From Dokdonella_A sp035545255 (GTDB taxonomy: Bacteria; Pseudomonadota; Gammaproteobacteria; Xanthomonadales; Rhodanobacteraceae), in NCBI GenBank assembly GCA_035545255.1, contig DASZYR010000212.1, positions 1 through 7,027 of the forward strand: DNA of 7,027 bases, given 5' to 3'. The first letter of the stretch is position 1. Every line of letters starts with the position of its first letter. The position numbers and the translations under genes are program-made. The notes beneath the pieces are model-generated. The model ran no database searches and was not told the DNA's origin. It saw only the letters and a program-made list of their open reading frames with translations. Below, in pieces: positions 1-5,172 of the stretch.

Positions 1-5
1 CCCAT
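1..5 (-). CDS. Start of a gene leaving the window (only the first codon visible), possibly a copA-type gene
   Basis: On the minus strand an ATG lies at 5-3. It is preceded by GGAG (complement of 13-16) with a 7-base spacer, a textbook Shine-Dalgarno arrangement. It sits 95 bases downstream of the stop codon of the CopL-like gene and on the same strand. In Xanthomonas copper-resistance loci copL is followed by copA (multicopper oxidase) and copB, so copA is a reasonable guess. Nothing of the protein beyond the first Met can be read, so the identity is pure inference from position. Confidence 0.4.
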
Positions 6-100
6 CGGAATTCTCCGCACCAGACCCGCGCCTCGCGGCGCAGGCCGATCGATGACGACGCGCGTCGCACGCGCGACGCCCGGTACGGGACAGACGGCCG

Positions 101-484
101 TCAGGCGATCGGTGGTCTCAACAGCGGCGTTGCGATCGAAGCGTGCGGATGCGCGACGCAAGCGCGGAAGGATTCGCCGGCGGCGGCGACGCGCATGCGC
201 GCATCCATTGCCGGAGTCAGGGCACAGGTCTGTACACAGGGGCACAGGGTCGTGCAGCACGAATGCGCGGCATCGTGCGAACGCGCGTGCATCGCAGACG
301 ATGCGGCGCAGTGCGACGAATGCGCGATCGCGGCCATGTCCGCATGCCGGACGGAGGGTGCCGCGACCGCCGGCGAGCCCGCCAAGGTCATCGCAAGCGC
401 GACGATGCAGACGCACGCGCGCGCGACCCACGAGCGCGCGATGCGTCGCGGACGGAGCCCGAAGCTGGTACAAAGCGCATTCAC
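101..484 (-). CDS. copL: CopL-like Cys/His/Met-rich exported metal-binding protein
   Basis: The minus-strand frame encodes about 127 residues from a GTG at 484. It has an Arg-rich N-terminus, a hydrophobic segment (VARACVCIVALAMTLAGSP) and an Ala-rich signal-peptidase site (AVAA) at roughly residues 39-42. The mature part is loaded with metal ligands: HSSHC, several Met and His, then SCCTTLCPCVQTC, and it ends in LLRPPIA. This signal peptide plus HC-rich core matches what is known of CopL, a small protein required for copper-induced expression of copAB in Xanthomonas. The following gene on the same strand starts at base 5. The start is uncertain: the frame stays open to a GTG at 580, no clear Shine-Dalgarno site precedes either start, and I chose 484 because it gives the most normal signal peptide. 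Alternatively it could be another periplasmic metal-binding protein. I recognise it by composition and pattern, not by alignment. Confidence 0.55.
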   Translation of the reverse strand: MNALCTSFGLRPRRIARSWVARACVCIVALAMTLAGSPAVAAPSVRHADMAAIAHSSHCAASSAMHARSHDAAHSCCTTLCPCVQTCALTPAMDARMRVAAAGESFRACVAHPHASIATPLLRPPIA

Positions 485-591
485 GACACGCGATGGTACG
501 CGTCGGCTCTCGCAGACGCAAAAGAAACCGCGGGCCGCACAGCCCGATCGGCGGTGTCGCATCGAAGGCGCCGGAATCACTTGCCCGCACG

Positions 592-1443
592 ATGAACTAC
601 CGACACGCCTTCCATGCCGGCAACTTCGCCGACGTCTTCAAGCACGCGATCCTGATCGGGCTGATCGAATCGCTGAAGCGCAAGCAGGGCGCGCTCTGCT
701 ATTTCGAAACGCACGCGGGACGCGGCCGCTATGACCTGCGCAGCGAGGAAGCAGCGCGCACGCGCGAGTTCGCCGGCGGCGTGCAGCGCATGCTCGCGAG
801 CACGCGCCTGCCTGCCGTGCTGCACGTCTACGTCAATCTCGTGCGCGCGCTGAATGCAGGACAAGCCAGCGAGCTCGCGGTGTACCCCGGCTCTCCGTTG
901 CTGGCGAGCTTCATCCTGCGCGAGCAGGATCGCGCGATCGTCTGCGAGCTGCAGGAGGACGAGGCCGCCGCGCTGAAGGCGCTCTTCCGCGGCGACGCGC
1001 GATTCTCCGTGCACCAGCGCGACGGCTACGAAGCGCTGAAGGCGCTGACGCCGCCGAAGCAGAAGCGCGGTCTCGTGCTGATCGATCCTCCGTTCGAGGC
1101 GCAGGCAGCGGAGTTCCTCCAGATCGAGGGCGCGCTCGCCGCCGCGCTCGCACGCTGGCCGAACGCGACGTACGCGGTCTGGTATCCGATCAAGCTGCGC
1201 CAGCACATCGTGCCTTTCCATCGCTGGCTGGCCGAGAAAAGCGCGGCGAAGGACGTGCTCGTCGCCGAGCTCCTGCTGCATCCGGACAACTCGGCGCTGC
1301 GACTCAACGGCTGCGGCATGGCGATCCTGAATCCGCCGTGGAAGCTCGACAAGGAAATCGACGAGATCCTGCCGGTGCTGCGCGCGCTGCTGGCGCAGAG
1401 CCGCTACGGCGATCAGCGCGTCGAATGGCTGAAACGCGGCTGA
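592..1443 (+). CDS. rlmJ: 23S rRNA (adenine(2030)-N6)-methyltransferase RlmJ
   Basis: This 283-residue protein is close to the roughly 280 of E. coli RlmJ (YhiR), a SAM-dependent enzyme that methylates N6 of A2030 in 23S rRNA. It opens with MNYRHAFHAGNFADVFKHA, matching the E. coli start (YRHSFHAGN.ADVLKH). It continues with FETHAGRGRYDL (about 38-49, SAM-binding loop), YPGSP (98-102), the catalytic motif IDPPFE (164-169; DPPY in E. coli), and the conserved NGCGMAILNPPW near the C-terminus. The frame is open well upstream of 592, but homology begins exactly at this ATG, so the extra 180 codons are spurious. No strong ribosome-binding site is visible. The gene diverges from the copL-like gene, and slp begins 22 bases after its stop, suggesting co-transcription. 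RlmJ is a housekeeping rRNA modifier also linked to use of extracellular DNA. Confidence 0.97.
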   Translation: MNYRHAFHAGNFADVFKHAILIGLIESLKRKQGALCYFETHAGRGRYDLRSEEAARTREFAGGVQRMLASTRLPAVLHVYVNLVRALNAGQASELAVYPGSPLLASFILREQDRAIVCELQEDEAAALKALFRGDARFSVHQRDGYEALKALTPPKQKRGLVLIDPPFEAQAAEFLQIEGALAAALARWPNATYAVWYPIKLRQHIVPFHRWLAEKSAAKDVLVAELLLHPDNSALRLNGCGMAILNPPWKLDKEIDEILPVLRALLAQSRYGDQRVEWLKRG

Positions 1444-1465
1444 TCTCTGCGGACGCGACGATCCG

Positions 1466-1975
1466 ATGCATATGCGCCTCTCGCGAATCCATCGCGGACT
1501 CTTGCCGTCAAGCGCGGCGCTCGCGCTGCTTGCCGGTTGCGCGACGCCGGTGTTCAAGGAGGCTCCGTCCGCGATCGTGACGCCGCTCGAGATCGCGCGG
1601 CAACCCGCCAGCCATGACGGGACCGACGTCGTCTGGGGCGGCAAGATCCTCGACGTCCGCAACGGCTCGAACCGGACCGAAATCCAGGTCGTCGCCTATC
1701 CGCTCGATGCTGCGCAGCGGCCCGATCCGGACGCACCGACGCTCGGCCGCTTCGTCGTCGCGTTGCCGGGCTTCGTCGAGCCGCTCGACTATCCAGCCGG
1801 CCGTTTCGTCACACTGCGGGGACGCGTCGCGGCCTCGGCGACGAAGCGCATCGACGAGCGCGACCTCGTCCTTCCGATCGTCGCCGACGCGACGATCCAC
1901 CTCTGGCCGGTCAACTTCCCGCGCGAGCGGCCGCGCGTCAGCTTCGGCATCGGCATCGGCGCCGGCTTCCGTTAG
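1466..1975 (+). CDS. slp: Slp-family outer-membrane lipoprotein
   Basis: The 169-residue protein has a lipoprotein signal: a basic N-terminus (MHMRLSRIHR), a hydrophobic stretch and the lipobox LLAGC with the acylated Cys at 25. The next residue is Ala rather than Asp, which fits sorting to the outer membrane by the Lol system. The mature part carries Slp-family hallmarks: VVWGGKILDV (about 55-64), TEIQVVAYPLD (71-81), a GRFVV segment, FVEPLDYPAGRFVTLRGRV (102-120), and LVLPIVADATIHLWP. Slp of E. coli is a starvation and stationary-phase inducible lipoprotein whose exact role is unclear. A second ATG two codons on (1472) is an alternative start. The gene lies 22 bases after rlmJ on the same strand and is probably transcribed with it. 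The C-terminal VSFGIGIGAGFR is glycine-rich and typical of the family. Confidence 0.93.
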   Translation: MHMRLSRIHRGLLPSSAALALLAGCATPVFKEAPSAIVTPLEIARQPASHDGTDVVWGGKILDVRNGSNRTEIQVVAYPLDAAQRPDPDAPTLGRFVVALPGFVEPLDYPAGRFVTLRGRVAASATKRIDERDLVLPIVADATIHLWPVNFPRERPRVSFGIGIGAGFR

Positions 1976-2101
1976 GCCCACCGCGCGACGTTCGCACGCA
2001 AGCGTCCGAAATCGCCTACGCGCACCGGGGGCGATCTCCCGACGCGGCACGGCCGGCGATCGCCGATGCTGTGCACGCTCGCACCGCGAGCGCGCCGGCG
2101 G

Positions 2102-2118
2102 CGCTCCGCCGAGGAGCG
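2102..2118 (+). other. Small hairpin upstream of gene A, with an overlapping alternative
   Basis: CGCTCC and GGAGCG (2102-2107 and 2113-2118) form a 6-bp stem with a 5-base loop. An overlapping alternative stem, CGGCGG with CCGCCG (2096-2101 and 2106-2111), cannot form at the same time. Both lie just upstream of the Shine-Dalgarno site of the small gene at 2155. In DNA this GC-rich such stems occur by chance, so a regulatory role is only a possibility. Confidence 0.2.
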
Positions 2119-2141
2119 GATACCGTTCCGGCGCTTCGTCC

Positions 2142-2147
2142 GGGAGG
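2142..2147 (+). promoter_or_regulatory. Shine-Dalgarno site of gene A
   Basis: GGGAGG lies 7 bases before the ATG at 2155. It is one of the strongest ribosome-binding sites in the window and decides the start of the 82-residue gene over the upstream in-frame start at 2071. Confidence 0.7.
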
Positions 2148-2154
2148 CAGGAAA

Positions 2155-2403
2155 ATGGCCATCAGGAACGCAGCCAGCGACGTCGCAGCGGCGATCGCCG
2201 TCATGGACCACGCGAAGACCGCATGCGCGAGGCTCGGTCCGCTCGATCGACCGATGACGCGCGCCGAGATCGAGCACCGGGCGCGCGTGATCGCGGCCGT
2301 GATCAGCGCATCGCAGAAGCTGCAGCAGTTGCGCGACCGCGCCCGTTCGCTCGAAAGCGCACTCGAGCGCTACCGCTCGCGCCGGATCGGGCTCGCCGCA
2401 TGA
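2155..2403 (+). CDS. Small helical protein A (82 aa), paralogue of the protein at 2957-3202
   Basis: I do not recognise this family. The 82-residue protein is soluble-looking and predicted helical, Ala/Arg-rich, with no signal peptide or membrane segment. A short first helix (VAAAIAVMDHAKTACARLG) is followed by a turn (PLDRPMT), then a long charged helix with heptad-like spacing (about 36-76) that could form a coiled coil. The start is chosen by the GGGAGG site and because similarity to paralogue B begins at this Met. Ungapped alignment with B gives 38 identities in 81 positions. Shared features are DxAAAI, HAxxAC, PxTPMT-like PMTxAE, RA, KL and the block LRDRA. The stop overlaps the start of a 34-residue membrane miniprotein (ATGA), so the two are probably translationally coupled. 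The paralogy makes it very likely a real gene; its function is unknown. Confidence 0.85.
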   Translation: MAIRNAASDVAAAIAVMDHAKTACARLGPLDRPMTRAEIEHRARVIAAVISASQKLQQLRDRARSLESALERYRSRRIGLAA

Positions 2404-2504
2404 GCACGCGCGGCAGCTCCGGCATCAGCGGACGTCAGGCGGCCATGGTCATCGCGGTCTGCCTCTGGATCATGGCTGCGACGCTCTTCCTCGCGCCGCA
2501 GTAA
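2400..2504 (+). CDS. 34-residue single-pass membrane miniprotein
   Basis: The ATG at 2400 overlaps the TGA of gene A as ATGA, the usual arrangement for translational coupling by re-initiation. The peptide has a polar, basic N-terminus (MSTRGSSGISGRQ), one hydrophobic segment of about 18 residues (AAMVIAVCLWIMAATLFL, residues 14-31) and a three-residue tail (APQ), ending in TAA. The N-terminal Arg residues predict N-in topology in the inner membrane. There is no lipobox or evident cleavage site. I do not recognise a family. Possible roles include a membrane tether or partner for protein A, a small regulator of a membrane protein, or a toxic peptide; the sequence does not choose between them. 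Too short for most gene callers, it is supported by the overlap and by the clean hydrophobic segment. Confidence 0.55.
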   Translation: MSTRGSSGISGRQAAMVIAVCLWIMAATLFLAPQ

Positions 2505-2574
2505 CGCGATCGCCTCCCGCGAGACGTCCGCGGCGTCCAGCGCGTCGCGCCGCTCGCGCGTCGCGCTCGCCGTA

Positions 2575-2626
2575 GCGAACGGCCGGTGTTCGCGAGTAGC
2601 CCACAATGGGCGAACGCAGCGCTGCG
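2575..2626. repeat. Cluster of short inverted repeats and palindromes, possibly REP-like
   Basis: GTTCGC at 2588-2593 can pair with GCGAAC on its left (2575-2580, 7-base loop) or on its right (2610-2615). The right-hand interval also holds GCCCA-CAA-TGGGC (2599-2611). A 12-base perfect palindrome, CGCAGCGCTGCG, follows at 2615-2626. No T-run follows, so this does not look like a rho-independent terminator. The arrangement resembles short interspersed palindromic elements found between genes in proteobacteria, but one copy cannot prove that. Confidence 0.35.
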
Positions 2627-2642
2627 GCCGCACGTCATGCGA

Positions 2643-2673
2643 TTTCACAGTTTCACGTTTCACAGTTTTACAG
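2643..2673. repeat. AT-rich tandem repeat, four TTTCACAG-like units
   Basis: Four adjacent units read TTTCACAG, TTTCACG, TTTCACAG and TTTTACAG, in 8-, 7-, 8- and 8-base steps. The stretch is markedly AT-richer than its surroundings and lies 57 bases before the start of the 71-residue gene at 2731. It could be a regulator-binding or promoter-proximal array, or a replication-slippage product. Confidence 0.6.
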
Positions 2674-2730
2674 TCGCTGGCAGTGGACGGGAGTACGCTG
2701 CGCGTCCCCTGAAATTCAGCAAGAATCACG

Positions 2731-2946
2731 ATGGAATGGGTCAATGCCTCGGTGATCGCGCCGCGGCCGCAAACACCGATCGAGTTCGAAGCATCCCCGG
2801 GCACGCACGTCGGATATTTCCGCGACTCGATGTTCTACAGCAGCGACGATCCCGCCGGGTATCCGCGGCGCATGGTGCGCCGCTGGCGCTATCTCGATCT
2901 CGGCGAAGATTCCGCGTGCCGCGATTTCACCAGCGCGTCGAAATGA
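2731..2946 (+). CDS. Unrecognised 71-residue protein
   Basis: I do not recognise this protein. It begins MEWVNASVIAPRPQTPIEFE, has a central aromatic and charged part (VGYFRDSMFYSSDDPAGYP) and a basic aromatic segment (RRMVRRWRYLDLGED). There is no membrane segment, signal peptide or cysteine pair; a single Cys lies near the end. The ATG is preceded only by a weak AAGA-like site. The composition, with Trp, Tyr, Phe and Asp well represented, differs from the Arg/Ala-rich translations of non-coding frames in this DNA, which supports a real gene. It lies downstream of the tandem repeat, is on the same strand as A and the miniprotein, and ends 10 bases before the stop codon of convergent gene B. 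Confidence 0.6.
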   Translation: MEWVNASVIAPRPQTPIEFEASPGTHVGYFRDSMFYSSDDPAGYPRRMVRRWRYLDLGEDSACRDFTSASK

Positions 2947-2956
2947 AGGCAGACGC

Positions 2957-3202
2957 TCAGGCGGCGTTGCCTTTGCGCGCCTTGAATTGCTCCACGGCTT
3001 CCTGGAGCTTGACGGCGCGGTCGCGAAGAAGCTCGAGCTTGGTCCTGGCGCGAATCACGCTGTCGATGATCTCTGCTCGCTGCTGCAGCTCGGCCATCGT
3101 CATCGGCGTGCCGAGCGGATTCAGCTGGTCGCAGGCATCGCGCGCATGACGGAGCAGATTGATTGCCGCGGCGGCGTCGAGGGTCGCAGTGCGCATCTTC
3201 AT
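2957..3202 (-). CDS. Small helical protein B (81 aa), paralogue of the protein at 2155-2403
   Basis: This 81-residue protein is the paralogue of A and of unknown function. It has a first helix (LDAAAAINLLRHARDACDQL), a turn NPLGTPMT, then a long amphipathic helix with KLELLRDRAVKLQEAVEQ, plausibly a coiled coil, and a basic tail (KARKGNAA). The ATG at 3202 is chosen because GGAG lies 7 bases upstream, a -10-like TATACT lies just before that, and similarity to A starts here; the frame itself is open much further upstream, opposite the phosphatase gene. It is transcribed towards A. Compared with A it has no coupled membrane miniprotein downstream; its stop is 10 bases from the stop of the convergent 71-residue gene. 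The most conserved region is PMT to LRDRA, probably the functional core. Confidence 0.85.
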   Translation of the reverse strand: MKMRTATLDAAAAINLLRHARDACDQLNPLGTPMTMAELQQRAEIIDSVIRARTKLELLRDRAVKLQEAVEQFKARKGNAA

Positions 3203-3417
3203 CCCGAATCTCCGTGGCCAGTATAGGAACGGCAGGCTGACTCGCAGCTGCCGGTCGCCGCAGCGGGCGAACGGCCTGCCGCCCGTACGTCGGCAGTCTG
3301 CTTCGCCGCCGCCATGCGCGCAGTCGACAGGCGCCACGGCAGGCTGTAGGAAATTGCCGCGAGCGCCCGGCCGAAATCCGCGCGGAACGGGGTGCCGCCT
3401 GCGAGTGCGCGACGCAT
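3199..3417 (-). CDS. Doubtful 72-residue frame ending in an ATGA overlap with gene B
   Basis: A minus-strand frame starting at an ATG at 3417 gives 72 residues and ends in a TGA that overlaps the ATG of gene B. Its first 40 residues (for example FRADFGRALAAISYSLPWRL) have G/C-rich third positions and an ordinary amino-acid mix. The second half is low-complexity and Ser/Ala/Gly-rich, and the likely -10 box of gene B lies within it. No ribosome-binding site precedes the ATG. It may be a decayed or small gene, or chance. I recognise no family. Confidence 0.2.
   Translation of the reverse strand: MRRALAGGTPFRADFGRALAAISYSLPWRLSTARMAAAKQTADVRAAGRSPAAATGSCESACRSYTGHGDSG
3220..3225 (-). promoter_or_regulatory. 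Likely -10 box of gene B
   Basis: The minus strand reads TATACT here, one mismatch from the sigma-70 consensus. It is 17 bases before the ATG of gene B, with the GGAG ribosome-binding site between them, giving a leader of only about 11 bases. No good -35 hexamer is visible at 16-18 bases, so it may depend on an activator or be weak. Confidence 0.4.
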
Positions 3418-3555
3418 TTCGACGAATGACCGCGGGCGGTGCCCCGGATCGCCGCGACGCCGCTTGCGTCGGGCGCGAGGCGCACGGCATGCTATGCCGC
3501 GAAGGGCGCTGCGGGGCCGGGCCGCATCGACCCGACGCCGATCGGCCCCAACCAC

Positions 3556-3561
3556 TATCCT
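3556..3561 (+). promoter_or_regulatory. Possible -10 box of the PP2C phosphatase gene
   Basis: TATCCT lies 13 bases before the ATG at 3575. It would give a very short leader without a Shine-Dalgarno site, in keeping with the absence of one. No convincing -35 element is seen. Confidence 0.25.
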
Positions 3562-3574
3562 GTTCGCGCAGCGC

Positions 3575-4279
3575 ATGATCGAGTTCGGACACAGCACTCA
3601 CGTCGGCCTGCGCCGCGAGCACAACGAAGACACCTATTACGCCGACGCGCATCTCGGCCTCTGGCTCGTCGCGGACGGCATGGGCGGCCATGAGCATGGC
3701 GAGGTCGCCAGCGCGCTCGCGCGCGACACGCTCGTGCGCGAGGTCGGCAAGGGCACGCCGCTGATCTCGGCGATCCAGCTTGCGGACGAGGAGATCATCC
3801 GGCACTCGACGCGCCGCTCCGAAGCGCTGCCGATGGGCACGACGATCGCGACGCTGCGCATCGTCGGCGAACGCGATTTCGAAGTCGCCTGGGTCGGCGA
3901 CAGCCGCGTCTATGTCTGGAACAACGGACTGAAGCAGCTCTCGCAGGATCATTCTTACGTGCAGGAGCTGATCGACCAGGGCGCGATCACGAGCGAGCAG
4001 GCCCGCAGCCATCCGCACCGCAACGTCGTCACTCAGGCGCTCGGCGTCACCGATCCGCAATCGATGCGGATCGGCAGCGCCAAAGGCCAGTTGCAGCCCG
4101 GCATGCAGCTTCTCCTCTGCAGCGACGGCCTCACCGAGGAAGTGACGGACGCATCGATCGCGGCCGTGCTTGCGCGCGAAGAGCTGTCGGCGCAGGAATG
4201 CGTCGATCACCTCGTGCTGGCCGCGCTCGACCAGGGCGGTGCCGACAACGTGACGGTCATCCTCGTCCGCGCGCGCTGA
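3575..4279 (+). CDS. PP2C-type serine/threonine protein phosphatase
   Basis: The 234-residue, single-domain, soluble protein belongs to the PPM/PP2C metal-dependent phosphatases (PrpC/Stp type), which remove phosphate from Ser/Thr of proteins phosphorylated by Hanks-type kinases. Motifs in order: GLRREHNEDTYY (11-22), LVADGMGGHEHGE (31-43) with metal ligands D34 and G35, MGTT (87-90), VGDSRVY (107-113), QDHS (124-127), HPHRNVVTQALG (146-157), LLCSDGLTEEV (180-190) with D184, and GGADNVTVILV (221-231) with D224 and N225. All expected metal-binding residues are present, so it should be active. The start is placed at the Met just before IEFGHSTHVGLRR; upstream in-frame codons are Arg-rich and unlike the family. 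No kinase or FHA partner lies in the window. The gene faces dnaQ, with 138 bases between the stops. Confidence 0.93.
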   Translation: MIEFGHSTHVGLRREHNEDTYYADAHLGLWLVADGMGGHEHGEVASALARDTLVREVGKGTPLISAIQLADEEIIRHSTRRSEALPMGTTIATLRIVGERDFEVAWVGDSRVYVWNNGLKQLSQDHSYVQELIDQGAITSEQARSHPHRNVVTQALGVTDPQSMRIGSAKGQLQPGMQLLLCSDGLTEEVTDASIAAVLAREELSAQECVDHLVLAALDQGGADNVTVILVRAR

Positions 4280-4417
4280 GTCCGGTTTTCCGGGGGAAAC
4301 GTCGCGGCTGTCGCGAAAGCGCCGGGCTGTTCTCGCGGAATTTCTCGTTCGCGCCGATCGCGCGGTCAAACCGCTCTCGCGGTCCCTGGAGTCCTTGCGG
4401 AAGCCGAGGTCGCCGTC

Positions 4418-5155
4418 CTACGACGCGGCTTCGGCGAAGGATTCGACGAGAGGCGCTGCAAGCTGCTTCCAGACGCAGGCGCCACGGCTCGCCTTGTCGA
4501 TCGCATCGAGCCGCGCGACATGCGCGGCGAGCTCGGCCGCGAGCGCGCGCAGCACGCGTGGACGCGCCGTGATCCTGAGCTCGACTGCCGCTCGCACGGC
4601 CTCGTCGACGTTTTCCTCGCCGAAACCGAGCATCCCCTGCCCCGCCGTCATCGCGAGATAGACCTCGGCGAGCAACTGCGCGTCGAGCAGCGCGCCGTGC
4701 AGCTCGCGATGGCTGTTGTCGACATCGAAGCGCCGGCAGAGCGCATCGAGGCTGTTGCGCTGGCCGGGGAATTTCTCGCGCGCGAGCGCGAGCGTGTCGA
4801 GCACGGTCACGCGCTCGGCGAAGCGTCCGAAACGCGCATCGGCGATGCCGAGCTCGGCGTCGATGAAACCGACGTCGAATTGCGCGTTGTGCGCGATGAC
4901 CTCGGCGCCGTCGACGAACGCGAGGAATTCCTCGACGACGTCGCGAAAGCGCGGCTTGTCCTTCAGGAAGTCGTCGCTGATGCCGGTGACCTCGCGCGCG
5001 CCTTCGTCGATCTCGCGATCCGGATTGAGATAGGCGTGGAACCTGCGCCCGGTCGGTCGCCGCTCGGCGAGCTCGACGCAACCGATCTCGATCAGGCGAT
5101 GACCGCGCTGGACTTCGAGGCCGGTGGTTTCGGTGTCGAGGACGATCTGGCGCAT
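4418..5155 (-). CDS. dnaQ: DNA polymerase III epsilon subunit (3'-5' proofreading exonuclease)
   Basis: The 245-residue protein compares with 243 in E. coli. It proofreads the replicative polymerase and binds alpha and theta. The DEDDh active site is complete: D7 and E9 (VLDTETTG), D94 (VIAHNAQFDVGFID), H153 and D158 (HRELHGALLDAQLLAEVY), aligning with D12, E14, D103, H162 and D167 of the E. coli protein. After the exonuclease domain comes QGMLGF (173-178), which fits the QxxLxF-type beta-clamp binding motif (QTSMAF in E. coli). The C-terminal ARLDAIDKASRGACVWKQL matches the E. coli segment used to bind the alpha subunit. The start is the ATG at 5155; no strong ribosome-binding site is seen. 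It is the last gene of the minus-strand block, 121 bases after rnhA. Confidence 0.97.
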   Translation of the reverse strand: MRQIVLDTETTGLEVQRGHRLIEIGCVELAERRPTGRRFHAYLNPDREIDEGAREVTGISDDFLKDKPRFRDVVEEFLAFVDGAEVIAHNAQFDVGFIDAELGIADARFGRFAERVTVLDTLALAREKFPGQRNSLDALCRRFDVDNSHRELHGALLDAQLLAEVYLAMTAGQGMLGFGEENVDEAVRAAVELRITARPRVLRALAAELAAHVARLDAIDKASRGACVWKQLAAPLVESFAEAAS

Positions 5156-5172
5156 GGGTCTGGGGACTGAGT

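Larger units (their letters stand above)
3203..3574. other. Intergenic region between gene B and the phosphatase gene
   Basis: This 372-base stretch separates two divergent genes. It contains the -10-like box of B (3220-3225), a possible -10 (TATCCT, 3556-3561) for the phosphatase gene, the doubtful 72-residue minus-strand frame, and three copies of CGGCAGGC: 3230-3237, inverted at 3274-3281, and 3337-3344. I see no RNA gene or terminator. Confidence 0.5.

Noticed and set aside
52..591. Upstream extension of the rlmJ frame by 180 codons on the plus strand
   Set aside because: The translation is Arg-rich without domain features, lies antisense to the copL-like gene, and RlmJ homology starts exactly at 592.
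577..1662. Minus-strand open frame of 361 codons opposite rlmJ
   Set aside because: Shadow of a gene in GC-rich DNA: no motifs, and rlmJ on the other strand is certain.
1976..2154. Further gene between slp and gene A
   Set aside because: Open frames here are Arg/Ala-rich and unsupported. The in-frame start at 2071 ahead of A lacks a ribosome-binding site, while 2155 has a strong one.
2586..3149. Plus-strand frame of 187 codons spanning the repeats and gene B
   Set aside because: It crosses the tandem repeat, the 71-residue gene and antisense B, with no recognisable domains.
3203..4369. Long minus-strand open frame continuing upstream of gene B (389 extra codons)
   Set aside because: It is antisense to the PP2C gene, whose motifs are unambiguous. 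B has its own Shine-Dalgarno site and -10 box, and similarity to A ends at its Met.
4280..4417. Terminator between the convergent PP2C and dnaQ genes
   Set aside because: Only short stems (CCGG-TTTT-CCGG just after the PP2C stop; GCGGT-CAA-ACCGC at 4362-4374) without a T-run on either strand; not enough to call a rho-independent terminator.
4520..5170. Plus-strand open frame of 216 codons opposite dnaQ
   Set aside because: The antisense translation is Glu/Arg/Leu-rich, typical of a mirrored coding frame; DnaQ has a complete active site on the minus strand.
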